Origin: Limnobacter humi
Lineage (GTDB): Bacteria; Pseudomonadota; Gammaproteobacteria; Burkholderiales; Burkholderiaceae_B
Assembly (NCBI RefSeq): GCF_024518835.1
Contig: NZ_JANIGO010000001.1
Location: forward strand, 930,001-994,000
Direction: 5' to 3'
Length of the DNA stretch: 64,000 nucleotides
Shown here in pieces: positions 54,594 through 62,301 of the stretch. A program made the position numbers and the translations under genes. A model generated the notes under the pieces. That model ran no database searches and was not told the origin of the DNA. It saw only the letters and a list, made by a program, of their open reading frames with translations. Each line of letters starts with the position of its first letter. The stretch's first letter is position 1.

Positions 54594-54726
54594 GGTGTCA
54601 AAACCGGTTTTTTGCGACAGATGGGCAGGATATGTCGCTGGCGACGACAGGTCAAGAAAATATGTCGCAGAAAGCTTGTTTTTGCGACACGACTGGAGTT
54701 GGCCATCCCGGCGGCACGGGTTTAAC

Positions 54727-54803
54727 TGGTCGGAATGAGAGGATTCGAACCTCCGACCCCTGCGTCCCGAACGCAGTGCTCTACCAGGCTGAGCCACATT
54801 CCG
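54727..54803 (-). tRNA. tRNA-Pro(CGG)
   Basis: A 77-nt tRNA on the minus strand: acceptor CGGAATG/CATTCCG, anticodon stem CTGCG/CGCAG with loop TTCGGGA (anticodon CGG), T arm GTCGGAGG-TTCGAAT, discriminator A and encoded CCA at 54727-54729. Confidence 0.95.
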
Positions 54804-54817
54804 ATCTGAAAATTTTA

Positions 54818-55801
54818 TCAGCTTGTTTTGGGTTTGGGTTGACGCTGCACATCGTCCCCAAAAATGCTGCTGGCCCCTGCGCGGATGAGGTCCACAAAGC
54901 GCCGCAGGCGTGCCGGGTAAAAATGGGCATAGGGGTACACCAGGCTGACGGGCAGGGGTTCGGCCTGCCAGTCGGGGGCCAGGTGCACCAGTTCGCCGGT
55001 GGCCAGGGCGTCGCCCATTACCCAGGCGGAGGCCAGCCCAATGCCCACCCCCTGCAGGGCAGCGCTGCGCATGGCGTACAGGCTGTCGGTGCTGAAGCGG
55101 GGTTGTATCGCCAGGCGTTTTTGCTTCTGCGTGGTGGTGTGGGTCAGCACCACTTCATTGCGGTAAAAGGTGCGCAAGGCCAGCCAGGGCAGGTCGGCCA
55201 ACTCGTTCGCATCCTGCGGAATGGGGCGACCTTCCAGCAGCGCGGGCGAACCCACCACAATGCGGGCCACTTGGGCGAGCGGTATAGACACCAGGCCCGG
55301 GTCGGTCACCTCGCCCACCTGGATCGCGCAGTCAATGCCCGCGGCGATGTAGTCCTGAATGGCCCGGTCGTCGTGCAGCAGCCATTCCACGGCCATGCCG
55401 GGGTGTTGTCGCAGGTAGGCGGCCAGCGGCTCAATCAGCCTTTCCTGTCCAAAGGCGTGCGGCACAATCACCCGCAGCACGCCCTCGGGCTCCTCCCGTG
55501 CGCCTTTCAGTTCCGACTCAAACCGGGCCCAGGTGGTGAGCAGGGTTTTGGCTTGCTCGTAGCAGCGCTCGCCATCTTGTGTCAGGCGCATGGTGTGGGT
55601 GGTTCGTTGTATCAGCCTGAGGCCCAACGCGGCTTCCAGCGCTTTCAGCCGCCGGCTGATGGTGGGTTGGGTGGTGCCCAGTTGGCTGGCCGCGGCCGAC
55701 AGGCTGCCCGCTTCCACAATGCGCAGGAAGGTCAGCATGAGCTCAATGCGCTCGCCGGTGCCGGGTAGCAGGGGGGCTGCAGGTACAAGGGGTTTGGTCA
55801 T
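54818..55801 (-). CDS. LysR-family transcriptional regulator
   Basis: A 327-residue LysR regulator. The N-terminal winged helix reads [32 protein letters not shown], and the C-terminal two-lobed effector domain follows. It is closest in style to regulators paired with transport genes. It is divergent from an MFS transporter gene (97 bases between starts) and probably controls it. Confidence 0.9.
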   Translation of the reverse strand: MTKPLVPAAPLLPGTGERIELMLTFLRIVEAGSLSAAASQLGTTQPTISRRLKALEAALGLRLIQRTTHTMRLTQDGERCYEQAKTLLTTWARFESELKGAREEPEGVLRVIVPHAFGQERLIEPLAAYLRQHPGMAVEWLLHDDRAIQDYIAAGIDCAIQVGEVTDPGLVSIPLAQVARIVVGSPALLEGRPIPQDANELADLPWLALRTFYRNEVVLTHTTTQKQKRLAIQPRFSTDSLYAMRSAALQGVGIGLASAWVMGDALATGELVHLAPDWQAEPLPVSLVYPYAHFYPARLRRFVDLIRAGASSIFGDDVQRQPKPKTS

Positions 55802-55897
55802 GCGTTAAATGTATAACAAATCTGCCTGATGTGGGTCTACCCATGCGCAGCCAGTAAGGCCATGATGCAGGCTGCTGGAGTTTTCAAGGTGGTACCC

Positions 55898-57124
55898 ATG
55901 TCGTCCAATCCCGCTGTTTCCCTGTCAACACCCGCGTCCACCGCTCAACCGGCGGGCTTGTCGCCCTTGCTGGTGTGGATGCTGGCCGCTGGCGCGGCGT
56001 TTTCCGTGGCGTGCCTGTATTACAGCCAGCCCATGCTGGGGGTGTTGGCGCAAAACCTGGGCGCCTCTGATCAGGCGGTGGGCTGGGTGCCCACGCTGAC
56101 GCAGTTGGGCTATGCGGTGGGCATTTTGCTGCTGGCCCCTTTGGGCGACCGGCACGACCGCCGCAACATCATCGCCATCAAGGCGGCGCTGCTGGTGGTG
56201 GCGCTGGTGGTGGCCACGGTGTCGCCCTCGCTGGTGCTGCTGTTGCCGGCTTCCTTGCTGATTGGTTTAACCGCCACCATGGCGCAGGACATTGTGCCGT
56301 CTGCCGCTGCGCTGGCCCCGGAACAGCAGCGCGGCAAGGTGGTGGGCACGGTGATGACGGGCCTGTTGACGGGCATTTTGTTGTCGCGGGTGTTGAGTGG
56401 TTTGGTGGCGGCGCAGTTTGGCTGGCGCGCGGTGTTCGGGATGGCGGCCGTGACCATTGTGCTCATCACCCTGTGCATTCGCCGGGTGCTGCCCCCCATG
56501 GCACCGGTGACCCAACTGCCGTACCTGCAACTGCTGGCCTCGTTGAAAGGGCTGTGGAATCAGCATGCGGCCCTGCGGCGCGCCGCCATTGGGCAGGGTT
56601 TGCTGGCCACCGGGTTCAGCGCATTTTGGTCAACGTTGGCGGTGTATTTGCATGGCGAGCCGTTTGGCATGGGCAGCGCAGTGGCCGGCAGTTTTGGCTT
56701 GGCCGGTGCTGCGGGCGCTTTGGCGGCTCCCTTGGCTGGCCACATGGCCGACCGGCGCGGGCCGCAAGTGGTGACGCGCCTGGGTGCCGGCCTGGCGGTG
56801 GTGGCTTTTGCGGGCATGGGCTTGGCAGCCGGTTGGCCGGTGCATTCTCAACTGGTGGTGCTGGCGGTGGGGGCAGTGTTGTTCGACTTGGGTGTGCAGG
56901 CCACGCTGATTTCGCACCAAACGTTGATTTACAGCATCGACCCCGGTGCCCGCAGCCGGCTGAATGCCGTGCTGTTTGTGGGCATGTTCACCGGCATGTC
57001 GCTGGGTGCGGCGCTGGGCAGTGCCTTGCTGGCCCATGTGGGCTGGGGTGCGGTGATGGGCATGGCCGCCTGCACCTCACTGGCTGCCTTTGGGGTGGTG
57101 TGGTTTCACCGGCCGATTCGATAA
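55898..57124 (+). CDS. MFS transporter (YnfM-like)
   Basis: A 408-residue major facilitator with 12 membrane helices. The loop 2-3 motif LLAPLGDRHDRRN is the MFS signature, repeated in the second half as GHMADRRGPQ. It resembles YnfM-type drug or amino-acid exporters. AAGGTGGTACCC precedes ATG 55898, so the longer frame from 55829 is not used. Likely under the divergent LysR protein; substrate unknown. Confidence 0.88.
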   Translation: MSSNPAVSLSTPASTAQPAGLSPLLVWMLAAGAAFSVACLYYSQPMLGVLAQNLGASDQAVGWVPTLTQLGYAVGILLLAPLGDRHDRRNIIAIKAALLVVALVVATVSPSLVLLLPASLLIGLTATMAQDIVPSAAALAPEQQRGKVVGTVMTGLLTGILLSRVLSGLVAAQFGWRAVFGMAAVTIVLITLCIRRVLPPMAPVTQLPYLQLLASLKGLWNQHAALRRAAIGQGLLATGFSAFWSTLAVYLHGEPFGMGSAVAGSFGLAGAAGALAAPLAGHMADRRGPQVVTRLGAGLAVVAFAGMGLAAGWPVHSQLVVLAVGAVLFDLGVQATLISHQTLIYSIDPGARSRLNAVLFVGMFTGMSLGAALGSALLAHVGWGAVMGMAACTSLAAFGVVWFHRPIR

Positions 57125-57140
57125 AAACGGGTTGAGCGAG

Positions 57141-57192
57141 GTTTACAATATTGTCGCCTTAAGTTTACAATATTGGCAATCTCGGTTTACAA
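57141..57192 (+). promoter_or_regulatory. three GTTTACAA repeats at 22-bp spacing
   Basis: GTTTACAATATTG occurs at 57141-57153 and 57163-57175, and GTTTACAA at 57185-57192, each 22 bases apart (two helical turns), ending 7 bases before the next ATG. It is a likely operator array for a cooperatively binding regulator, perhaps the gene's own product. Confidence 0.65.
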
Positions 57193-57199
57193 CACCACC

Positions 57200-58231
57200 A
57201 TGGCCATTGAATCTCGATTTGCGCAAATTGTTCACACCGTTAGCCAAGATGTTCTAGACCACCCGCGTGATCTAACCCGGTTTTACGCCGAAAAGTTTTC
57301 CATCTCTCGGGTTGCCGCCAATAAGCACGTCAAAAAGCTGGAGGAAGAGGGGTGGATTACACGGACTGGGCCCTCCACACACCCGGTATTCATTCCCGGG
57401 CATAAGCGCAGCGTGTCGAAACTTTATTCGTTGCAGAATCTGGAGGAAGATTTGGTTTGGAGTCGGGATTTCAAGCCGCATCTCTCGTTGTCCTCCAACG
57501 TGCAAGCCATTGTGAGTCACGGCTTCACTGAAATGCTCAACAATGCAATTGACCACTCCGTGGGGCAATCTGTATTTGTGTCGGCTTGGCAGGATGACCA
57601 AACCTTCCGTTTGGTTATTTCAGACGATGGTATCGGGATTTTTGCAAAAATCACCGAAGCCCTGAAACTACCCGATATGCGACAGGCTATTTTCGAACTA
57701 TCCAAGGGAAAATTAACCACCGATCCCAGTCGACATTCCGGTGAGGGTGTTTTTTTTACATCTCGAATGTTTGATAGTTTCAGCATCTCCGCTAATGGCC
57801 TTGAATATTTGCACGACGCAGTACTATCGAATGACTGGTTGCATGAATTCGAAAGTGGTTTGTTGCCGGGCACGACCGTGCACATGGGTATTCAACTGGC
57901 CAGCACGCGCACCACGAATGATGTGTATTCAAAATTTACGGACGCCCCTGAGGACTATGATTTCTCCAAGACCATCGTGCCCATGCGTTTGGCGGCGTAT
58001 GGTGATGAAGCACTGATCTCTCGGTCACAAGCGAAGCGGCTCATCGCGCGGTTTGATCGATTTCGAACAGTGATACTTGACTTTGATGGGGTCGATGAAG
58101 TTGGGCAAGCATTTGCAGATGAGTTATTTCGGGTGTATGCACTGGGTCATCCTGGTGTGGAACTGCTGCCGGAGAACATGACGGCTCAGGTTGAAAGAAT
58201 GTATCTGCGTGCGGTGGCCCCTCGCCAATAA
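57200..58231 (+). CDS. HTH-GHKL ATPase-DUF4325 regulator
   Basis: A 343-residue protein in three parts: a winged helix (LTRFYAEKFSISRVAANKHVKKLEEEGW region, about 15-65), a GHKL/HATPase_c domain (GFTEMLNNAIDHSVGQ with the N-box, VISDDGIGIF as G1, HSGEGVFFTSRMF as G2, about 100-215) and a STAS-like DUF4325 domain (VILDFDGVDEVGQAFADELFRV, about 270-335). The order is like a one-piece anti-sigma/STAS switch joined to a DNA-binding domain. ATG 57200 directly follows the GTTTACAA array, suggesting autoregulation. Function is not established. Confidence 0.85.
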   Translation: MAIESRFAQIVHTVSQDVLDHPRDLTRFYAEKFSISRVAANKHVKKLEEEGWITRTGPSTHPVFIPGHKRSVSKLYSLQNLEEDLVWSRDFKPHLSLSSNVQAIVSHGFTEMLNNAIDHSVGQSVFVSAWQDDQTFRLVISDDGIGIFAKITEALKLPDMRQAIFELSKGKLTTDPSRHSGEGVFFTSRMFDSFSISANGLEYLHDAVLSNDWLHEFESGLLPGTTVHMGIQLASTRTTNDVYSKFTDAPEDYDFSKTIVPMRLAAYGDEALISRSQAKRLIARFDRFRTVILDFDGVDEVGQAFADELFRVYALGHPGVELLPENMTAQVERMYLRAVAPRQ

Positions 58232-58254
58232 ACAACACATGACGGAGACTCGAA

Positions 58255-58680
58255 TTGAACACATCCATTCTGACCCGCTTGCAAGGCCTGTTGGGCGCTG
58301 CCCCATTCATGGCTTTTACCAAGCTGGGCGCTGCCGAACGGCGCACGGGCGACGGCACGGCAACCGCCGCCACCTACCTGCCTTTTGAGCCCCATTTGAA
58401 AAACCACATTGGCACCCAGCATGCCGGTGCCCTGTTTACCGTGGCGTACACCAGTGCCCGCGCCGCTGCTGAAGAAGCCTTGGGTGGCGCACCGTTGGCG
58501 GCTGCCAGGTTTGAGTCCTCTATTCAATTTCGCAAGCCTGGCAAAGGGGCTGTGTGGGTGAGCAGTCAGGCTCATGCCGTGAGCCCAGGCGAAGTGCGCG
58601 TGGACAGCACTTTGCACAGCGAGGGTAATGAGCCCATTGCGCAACTCACCATCACATTCACCACCACACCCACTGCTTGA
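58255..58680 (+). CDS. hotdog-fold thioesterase (DUF4442-like)
   Basis: A 141-residue hotdog-fold protein: HLKNHIGTQHAGALFTVAYTSARAA is the core helix region and VRVDSTLHSEGNEPIAQLTITF the final strands. It probably hydrolyses an acyl-CoA. The start is TTG 58255, supported by GACGGAGACT about 7 bases upstream. It forms a tandem with the next thioesterase gene, 10 bases away. Confidence 0.75.
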   Translation: MNTSILTRLQGLLGAAPFMAFTKLGAAERRTGDGTATAATYLPFEPHLKNHIGTQHAGALFTVAYTSARAAAEEALGGAPLAAARFESSIQFRKPGKGAVWVSSQAHAVSPGEVRVDSTLHSEGNEPIAQLTITFTTTPTA

Positions 58681-58690
58681 GGAGCCGCAC

Positions 58691-59155
58691 ATGGAAGGCT
58701 TGATGAACAAACTGATGCGCCCCGTCGTGAAAATGCAGATGGATGGCAAGGTGCCATTTGCCAAAGCCTGTGGTGTGCGGCTGGAGCACATGGACTATGG
58801 ACAGGCGCGCAGCGCCATGGAGCCCAAGGCCGAGTTGCAGGACGACACCGGGCATGTGCACCCGGGTGCCTTGTTCACGCTGGCCGAAACCTGTTCGGGT
58901 GGCGCCATGGCGGGCGGGTTCGCCTCCATCATTCTGAAGGTTCGGCCTGTGGCAGCCCAGGTGGAATTTCAGTTGAAAGCACCCGCGCAAGGCCGCTGCA
59001 CCGCGCATTCCCGCGTGGAGGGCAATATTGGCGAGTTAAAGCGCCTGTTGGATGCCGAGGGCAAAATTAACTTCCCGGTTCAGGTGGAGGTAAAGGATGC
59101 CCGCGGTACCGAGGTGGCCAGCATGACGGTGTTGTGGAATTTGAAGCGGACTTGA
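58691..59155 (+). CDS. PaaI/YigI-like hotdog thioesterase
   Basis: A 154-residue hotdog protein with GHVHPGALFTLAETCSGGAMAG as the conserved helix, where the acidic residue near AET is the usual catalytic position, and VEVKDARGTEVASMTVLWNLK as the last strands. GAGGAGCCGCAC sets ATG 58691. It is paired with the preceding thioesterase; the two may act on related acyl-CoA substrates. Confidence 0.8.
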   Translation: MEGLMNKLMRPVVKMQMDGKVPFAKACGVRLEHMDYGQARSAMEPKAELQDDTGHVHPGALFTLAETCSGGAMAGGFASIILKVRPVAAQVEFQLKAPAQGRCTAHSRVEGNIGELKRLLDAEGKINFPVQVEVKDARGTEVASMTVLWNLKRT

Positions 59156-59276
59156 GCCCGATCGGCCTTTGGAAAGGGCGGGGCTGGTGAATTTGCTGAT
59201 GAAAAATGACGGATTGTAAAAATGAGGAGGCTTGCGTACAGTCCAAACACCACAGCCACACCGCCGAGCCCCCGCC

Positions 59277-60743
59277 ATGTTTCGTTTCTTCACCACTGCC
59301 CTTGCTGCCACTGCTGTGCTTGGTTTGTCTGCCTGCATGGGCGGGCAAGGGGACGGTTCGTCCAGCACGGTCAATTCGTCTGGCAATGGCACCCCAGTGT
59401 TGACCTCGGAAAGCCTGCTTGCGGCCATGGGTGGCAACCAGCCACCAGCCGGTGTGGGGTGTGGTTGGGGTGTGGCGTCCGACCCCGACAAGGTGAACGT
59501 GGCGTTTCCGGACAGTGCGGCCAAGTATTGGGTCACGCTGGCCCCCATCACGCCTGGCACCCGCCTGAAAATTCAAGGTAAATTTCCCGACGCCCGGTAT
59601 TTCTCATTCAATGCCTACGACGCAGCCCAGCGCCCCACCGATGCGATTGCCGACGTGGAGCTGGAGCCCGATGGGGGTTCCGTGAATTCATTCCGCCAGG
59701 TGGCGGCTGCCGGTGGTGCATACACCGCGTACCTGCAATTCGGGGCCTCACCCACGCAACAGCCCAGTGTGCCGAGGGCCAAAAACACCCTCTACGCCGG
59801 GGATATTCAACTGGGCACGCGGGCGGTGCCCAACAGCGGTTTGGTGATGTTGATTTACCGCGTGTATGTGTCGGCCAAAGGCGAGTTTGCAGATGGCGGC
59901 GTGGGCTTGCCCACGCTGACCGTGGAAACGGCGGACGGTGGCCGGGAACTGGGCACCTTGCCCACCTGTGCTGAGCCACCCCTGCCCAACCTAGGCGGAC
60001 AGTTGCCCCCGCTGGGCCTGAACGACCGCCTGTTGGCGCTGGACTACCCCAACCAACTGGCGCTGGATTTCCCGACCGCTGCTTACCCACCCCGCACCAA
60101 TCGGTTTTATGGCTTGGGTGAGGTGGGCACGCAAGTGCTCAATGCCCGGCTGGGAACCGATATTCAAACGCCCGGTTCGGTCAGCTTGGGAGCGGGTGGT
60201 TTTTTGAGCAACATTCACAATGCGTACACGTCCACCACGTTTTCCCGACGGTTTGGCAGCCTGGCACTGGTGCGGGCCAAGGCGCCCACATTCCGCAGCC
60301 AGCCTGGTGTGGATCGGGGTGCTGAAAACCTGCGGTATTGGTCGCTGTGCGCCAATGAGTTTGCCACGCAGCGGTTCACCGCCTGTTCGGCCGATTTCCA
60401 AACCCCCGTGGATGATGACGGTTATTTCACCGTGGTGATTTCTGACCCGGCCGATCGACCTGCCAATGCAACAGCCGCCAATGGCTTTGCCTGGCTGCCT
60501 TGGGGGCCGTATGCCGACCAGGTGCTGATTTACCGCCACATGCTGGAGAACCCAGGCTTTGCACAGGCCATTCAGCGGGTACCCAAGGGCACCCCCATCC
60601 GCGAGGTGATGGGTGACTACACCCCGCTGGGCACCTACTGCAATCCAGCGGTGTTCACGCAAAGTGTGCGGCCTTCGGATGTGTTTGCGGCCTGTGTGGC
60701 TGAGCAGGCGCAAAATCCGCCCACGCTGGTGCTGGGGCGCTGA
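59277..60743 (+). CDS. lipoprotein of unknown function
   Basis: A 488-residue secreted lipoprotein: signal FFTTALAATAVLGLSAC with lipobox LSAC. The body is beta-rich with few recognisable motifs (RYFSFNAYDAAQRPTDAIAD, PVDDDGYFTVVISDPADRP). Start 59277 is set by the signal peptide; the frame from 59232 starts with TTG. It lies just ahead of a DUF1329 gene, a family often linked to lipid or hydrocarbon processing. Confidence 0.6.
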   Translation: MFRFFTTALAATAVLGLSACMGGQGDGSSSTVNSSGNGTPVLTSESLLAAMGGNQPPAGVGCGWGVASDPDKVNVAFPDSAAKYWVTLAPITPGTRLKIQGKFPDARYFSFNAYDAAQRPTDAIADVELEPDGGSVNSFRQVAAAGGAYTAYLQFGASPTQQPSVPRAKNTLYAGDIQLGTRAVPNSGLVMLIYRVYVSAKGEFADGGVGLPTLTVETADGGRELGTLPTCAEPPLPNLGGQLPPLGLNDRLLALDYPNQLALDFPTAAYPPRTNRFYGLGEVGTQVLNARLGTDIQTPGSVSLGAGGFLSNIHNAYTSTTFSRRFGSLALVRAKAPTFRSQPGVDRGAENLRYWSLCANEFATQRFTACSADFQTPVDDDGYFTVVISDPADRPANATAANGFAWLPWGPYADQVLIYRHMLENPGFAQAIQRVPKGTPIREVMGDYTPLGTYCNPAVFTQSVRPSDVFAACVAEQAQNPPTLVLGR

Positions 60744-60875
60744 TAGACTGAACATTGGTTCGCCTGCACGACATAAAATATTTACATAGTGTTGACATCC
60801 AGGCGAACTCCGTTGCAGTATCAACACAACAAGGGCCCGGTGAGGCCCACCACTGAACATGAGGAGACATTGTCG

Positions 60876-62225
60876 ATGAAATTGAAAACGTCGGCCCGGC
60901 CATGGCGCCAGGGTATGTTGGCAGCAGCCTTGCTGTTGTCGCTGGGTGCAGCGCAGGCCCAAAGTTTGGATGAGTTGGGCAAGTCGCTCACGCCGGTGGG
61001 CGCCGAGCGCAAGGGCAATGCGGCTGGCACCATTCCCGAGTGGACAGGCGGTATCGCCAAGGCACCGGCCGGGTTTAACATCGACAAGTTTTCCACGTAC
61101 CCGTTTGCCGACGACAAGCCCCTGTACACCATCACCGCGGCGAACATGGAGCAATACAAGGCCAACCTGACACCCGGTCAGATGGAGTTGATGCGCCGCT
61201 ACCCCAGCTACAAGCTCAATGTGTACACCACACGGCGCACTGCGGCCTACCGCCAAAGCGTGTATGACAATGCCAAGGCCGAGGCATCCAGTGTGAAGCT
61301 GGTGGAAGGTGGCAACGGTGTGACGGGCATCAAGAAGTCCAACATTCCATTCCCGATCCCCAAGAGCGGTATCGAGGTGATCTGGAACCACATTTTCCGC
61401 GACCTGGGTGGCTCGGTCACTCGTTACTCCGCAGACTTTCCGGTGCAGTCCGACGGCTCATTCACCGCGGGTAAGCGGATTGAAACCATTTCCTGGGCGT
61501 CTTACATGGACAACCCGGAACCCAACCGCATTCTGTACTTCATGAACCAGATTACTGCGCCTGCCAACTCGGCCGGTGAAGTGGCGCTGGTGCATGAGCC
61601 CATCAACCAGGTTGAAGAGCCCCGCCTGGCCTGGCAGTACAACCCGGGACAGCGCCGCGTGATTCGCGCGCCTGAATTGGCTTACGACAGCCCGGGTATT
61701 GGCGCGGACGGCCTGCGTACCAACGACGATTTGAACGGTTACAACGGCGCCCCCGACCGCTATGACTGGAAGTTGGTTGGCAAGAAAGAAATGATCGTGC
61801 CGTACAACAATGCCAAGCTGGCCGACCGTTCGCTGAAGTACACCCAGATCATCGGCAAGACCAACATCAACCCCGACCTGCTGCGCTATGAGTTGCACCG
61901 GGTGTGGGTGGTGGAGGCCAACCTGAAGCCGGGCAAACGCCACATTTACGCCAAGCGCGTGTTCTATGTGGATGAGGACTCCTGGGCGGTGCTGCATGCC
62001 GACCAGTACGATGCACGTGGCCAGTTGTGGCGTGTTCGTGAAGTGTTTGGCACGCAGATTCCGTATGTGCCCACCTTCGCTTCGTCGGGTGAGGTGTTGT
62101 ATGACCTGCAGGCCCGCCGCTACCTGGTGAATGCGCTGACCAACGAAGAAAAGCAGCCCGAATTTGGCAAGAAGTACGAAGTCAGTGATTTCTCATCCGC
62201 CGCATTGCGACGCATGGGCCGGTAA
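60876..62225 (+). CDS. DUF1329 outer-envelope protein
   Basis: A 449-residue exported protein with signal GMLAAALLLSLGAAQAQ and the DUF1329 start SLDELGKSLTPVGAERKGNAAGTIPEWTGG, then YPSYKLNVYTTRRTAAY. DUF1329 proteins resemble LolB-like lipid-binding barrels and are often found with RND lipid exporters and hydrocarbon-degradation genes. ATG 60876 follows the predicted signal. A strong terminator follows. Confidence 0.88.
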   Translation: MKLKTSARPWRQGMLAAALLLSLGAAQAQSLDELGKSLTPVGAERKGNAAGTIPEWTGGIAKAPAGFNIDKFSTYPFADDKPLYTITAANMEQYKANLTPGQMELMRRYPSYKLNVYTTRRTAAYRQSVYDNAKAEASSVKLVEGGNGVTGIKKSNIPFPIPKSGIEVIWNHIFRDLGGSVTRYSADFPVQSDGSFTAGKRIETISWASYMDNPEPNRILYFMNQITAPANSAGEVALVHEPINQVEEPRLAWQYNPGQRRVIRAPELAYDSPGIGADGLRTNDDLNGYNGAPDRYDWKLVGKKEMIVPYNNAKLADRSLKYTQIIGKTNINPDLLRYELHRVWVVEANLKPGKRHIYAKRVFYVDEDSWAVLHADQYDARGQLWRVREVFGTQIPYVPTFASSGEVLYDLQARRYLVNALTNEEKQPEFGKKYEVSDFSSAALRRMGR

Positions 62226-62254
62226 CAAGAACAACAGGTTGTTGTTGTAACTTC

Positions 62255-62290
62255 AACGGCGCAACTCCCTTCACGGTTGCGCCGTTTTTA
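62255..62290 (+). terminator. terminator of the DUF1329 gene
   Basis: AACGGCGCAAC (62255-62265) pairs perfectly with GTTGCGCCGTT (62276-62286) and runs into TTTTT. It sits between converging genes. Confidence 0.88.
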
Positions 62291-62301
62291 TTGGTGCTGT
62301 T

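Noticed and set aside
54594-54797. N-terminal extension of the Fic protein
   Set aside because: The added residues translate the reverse of tRNA-Pro and intergenic DNA; Fic homology starts much later.
54587-55768. 393-codon plus-strand ORF over the LysR gene
   Set aside because: It crosses tRNA-Pro and is antisense to a well-supported LysR gene.
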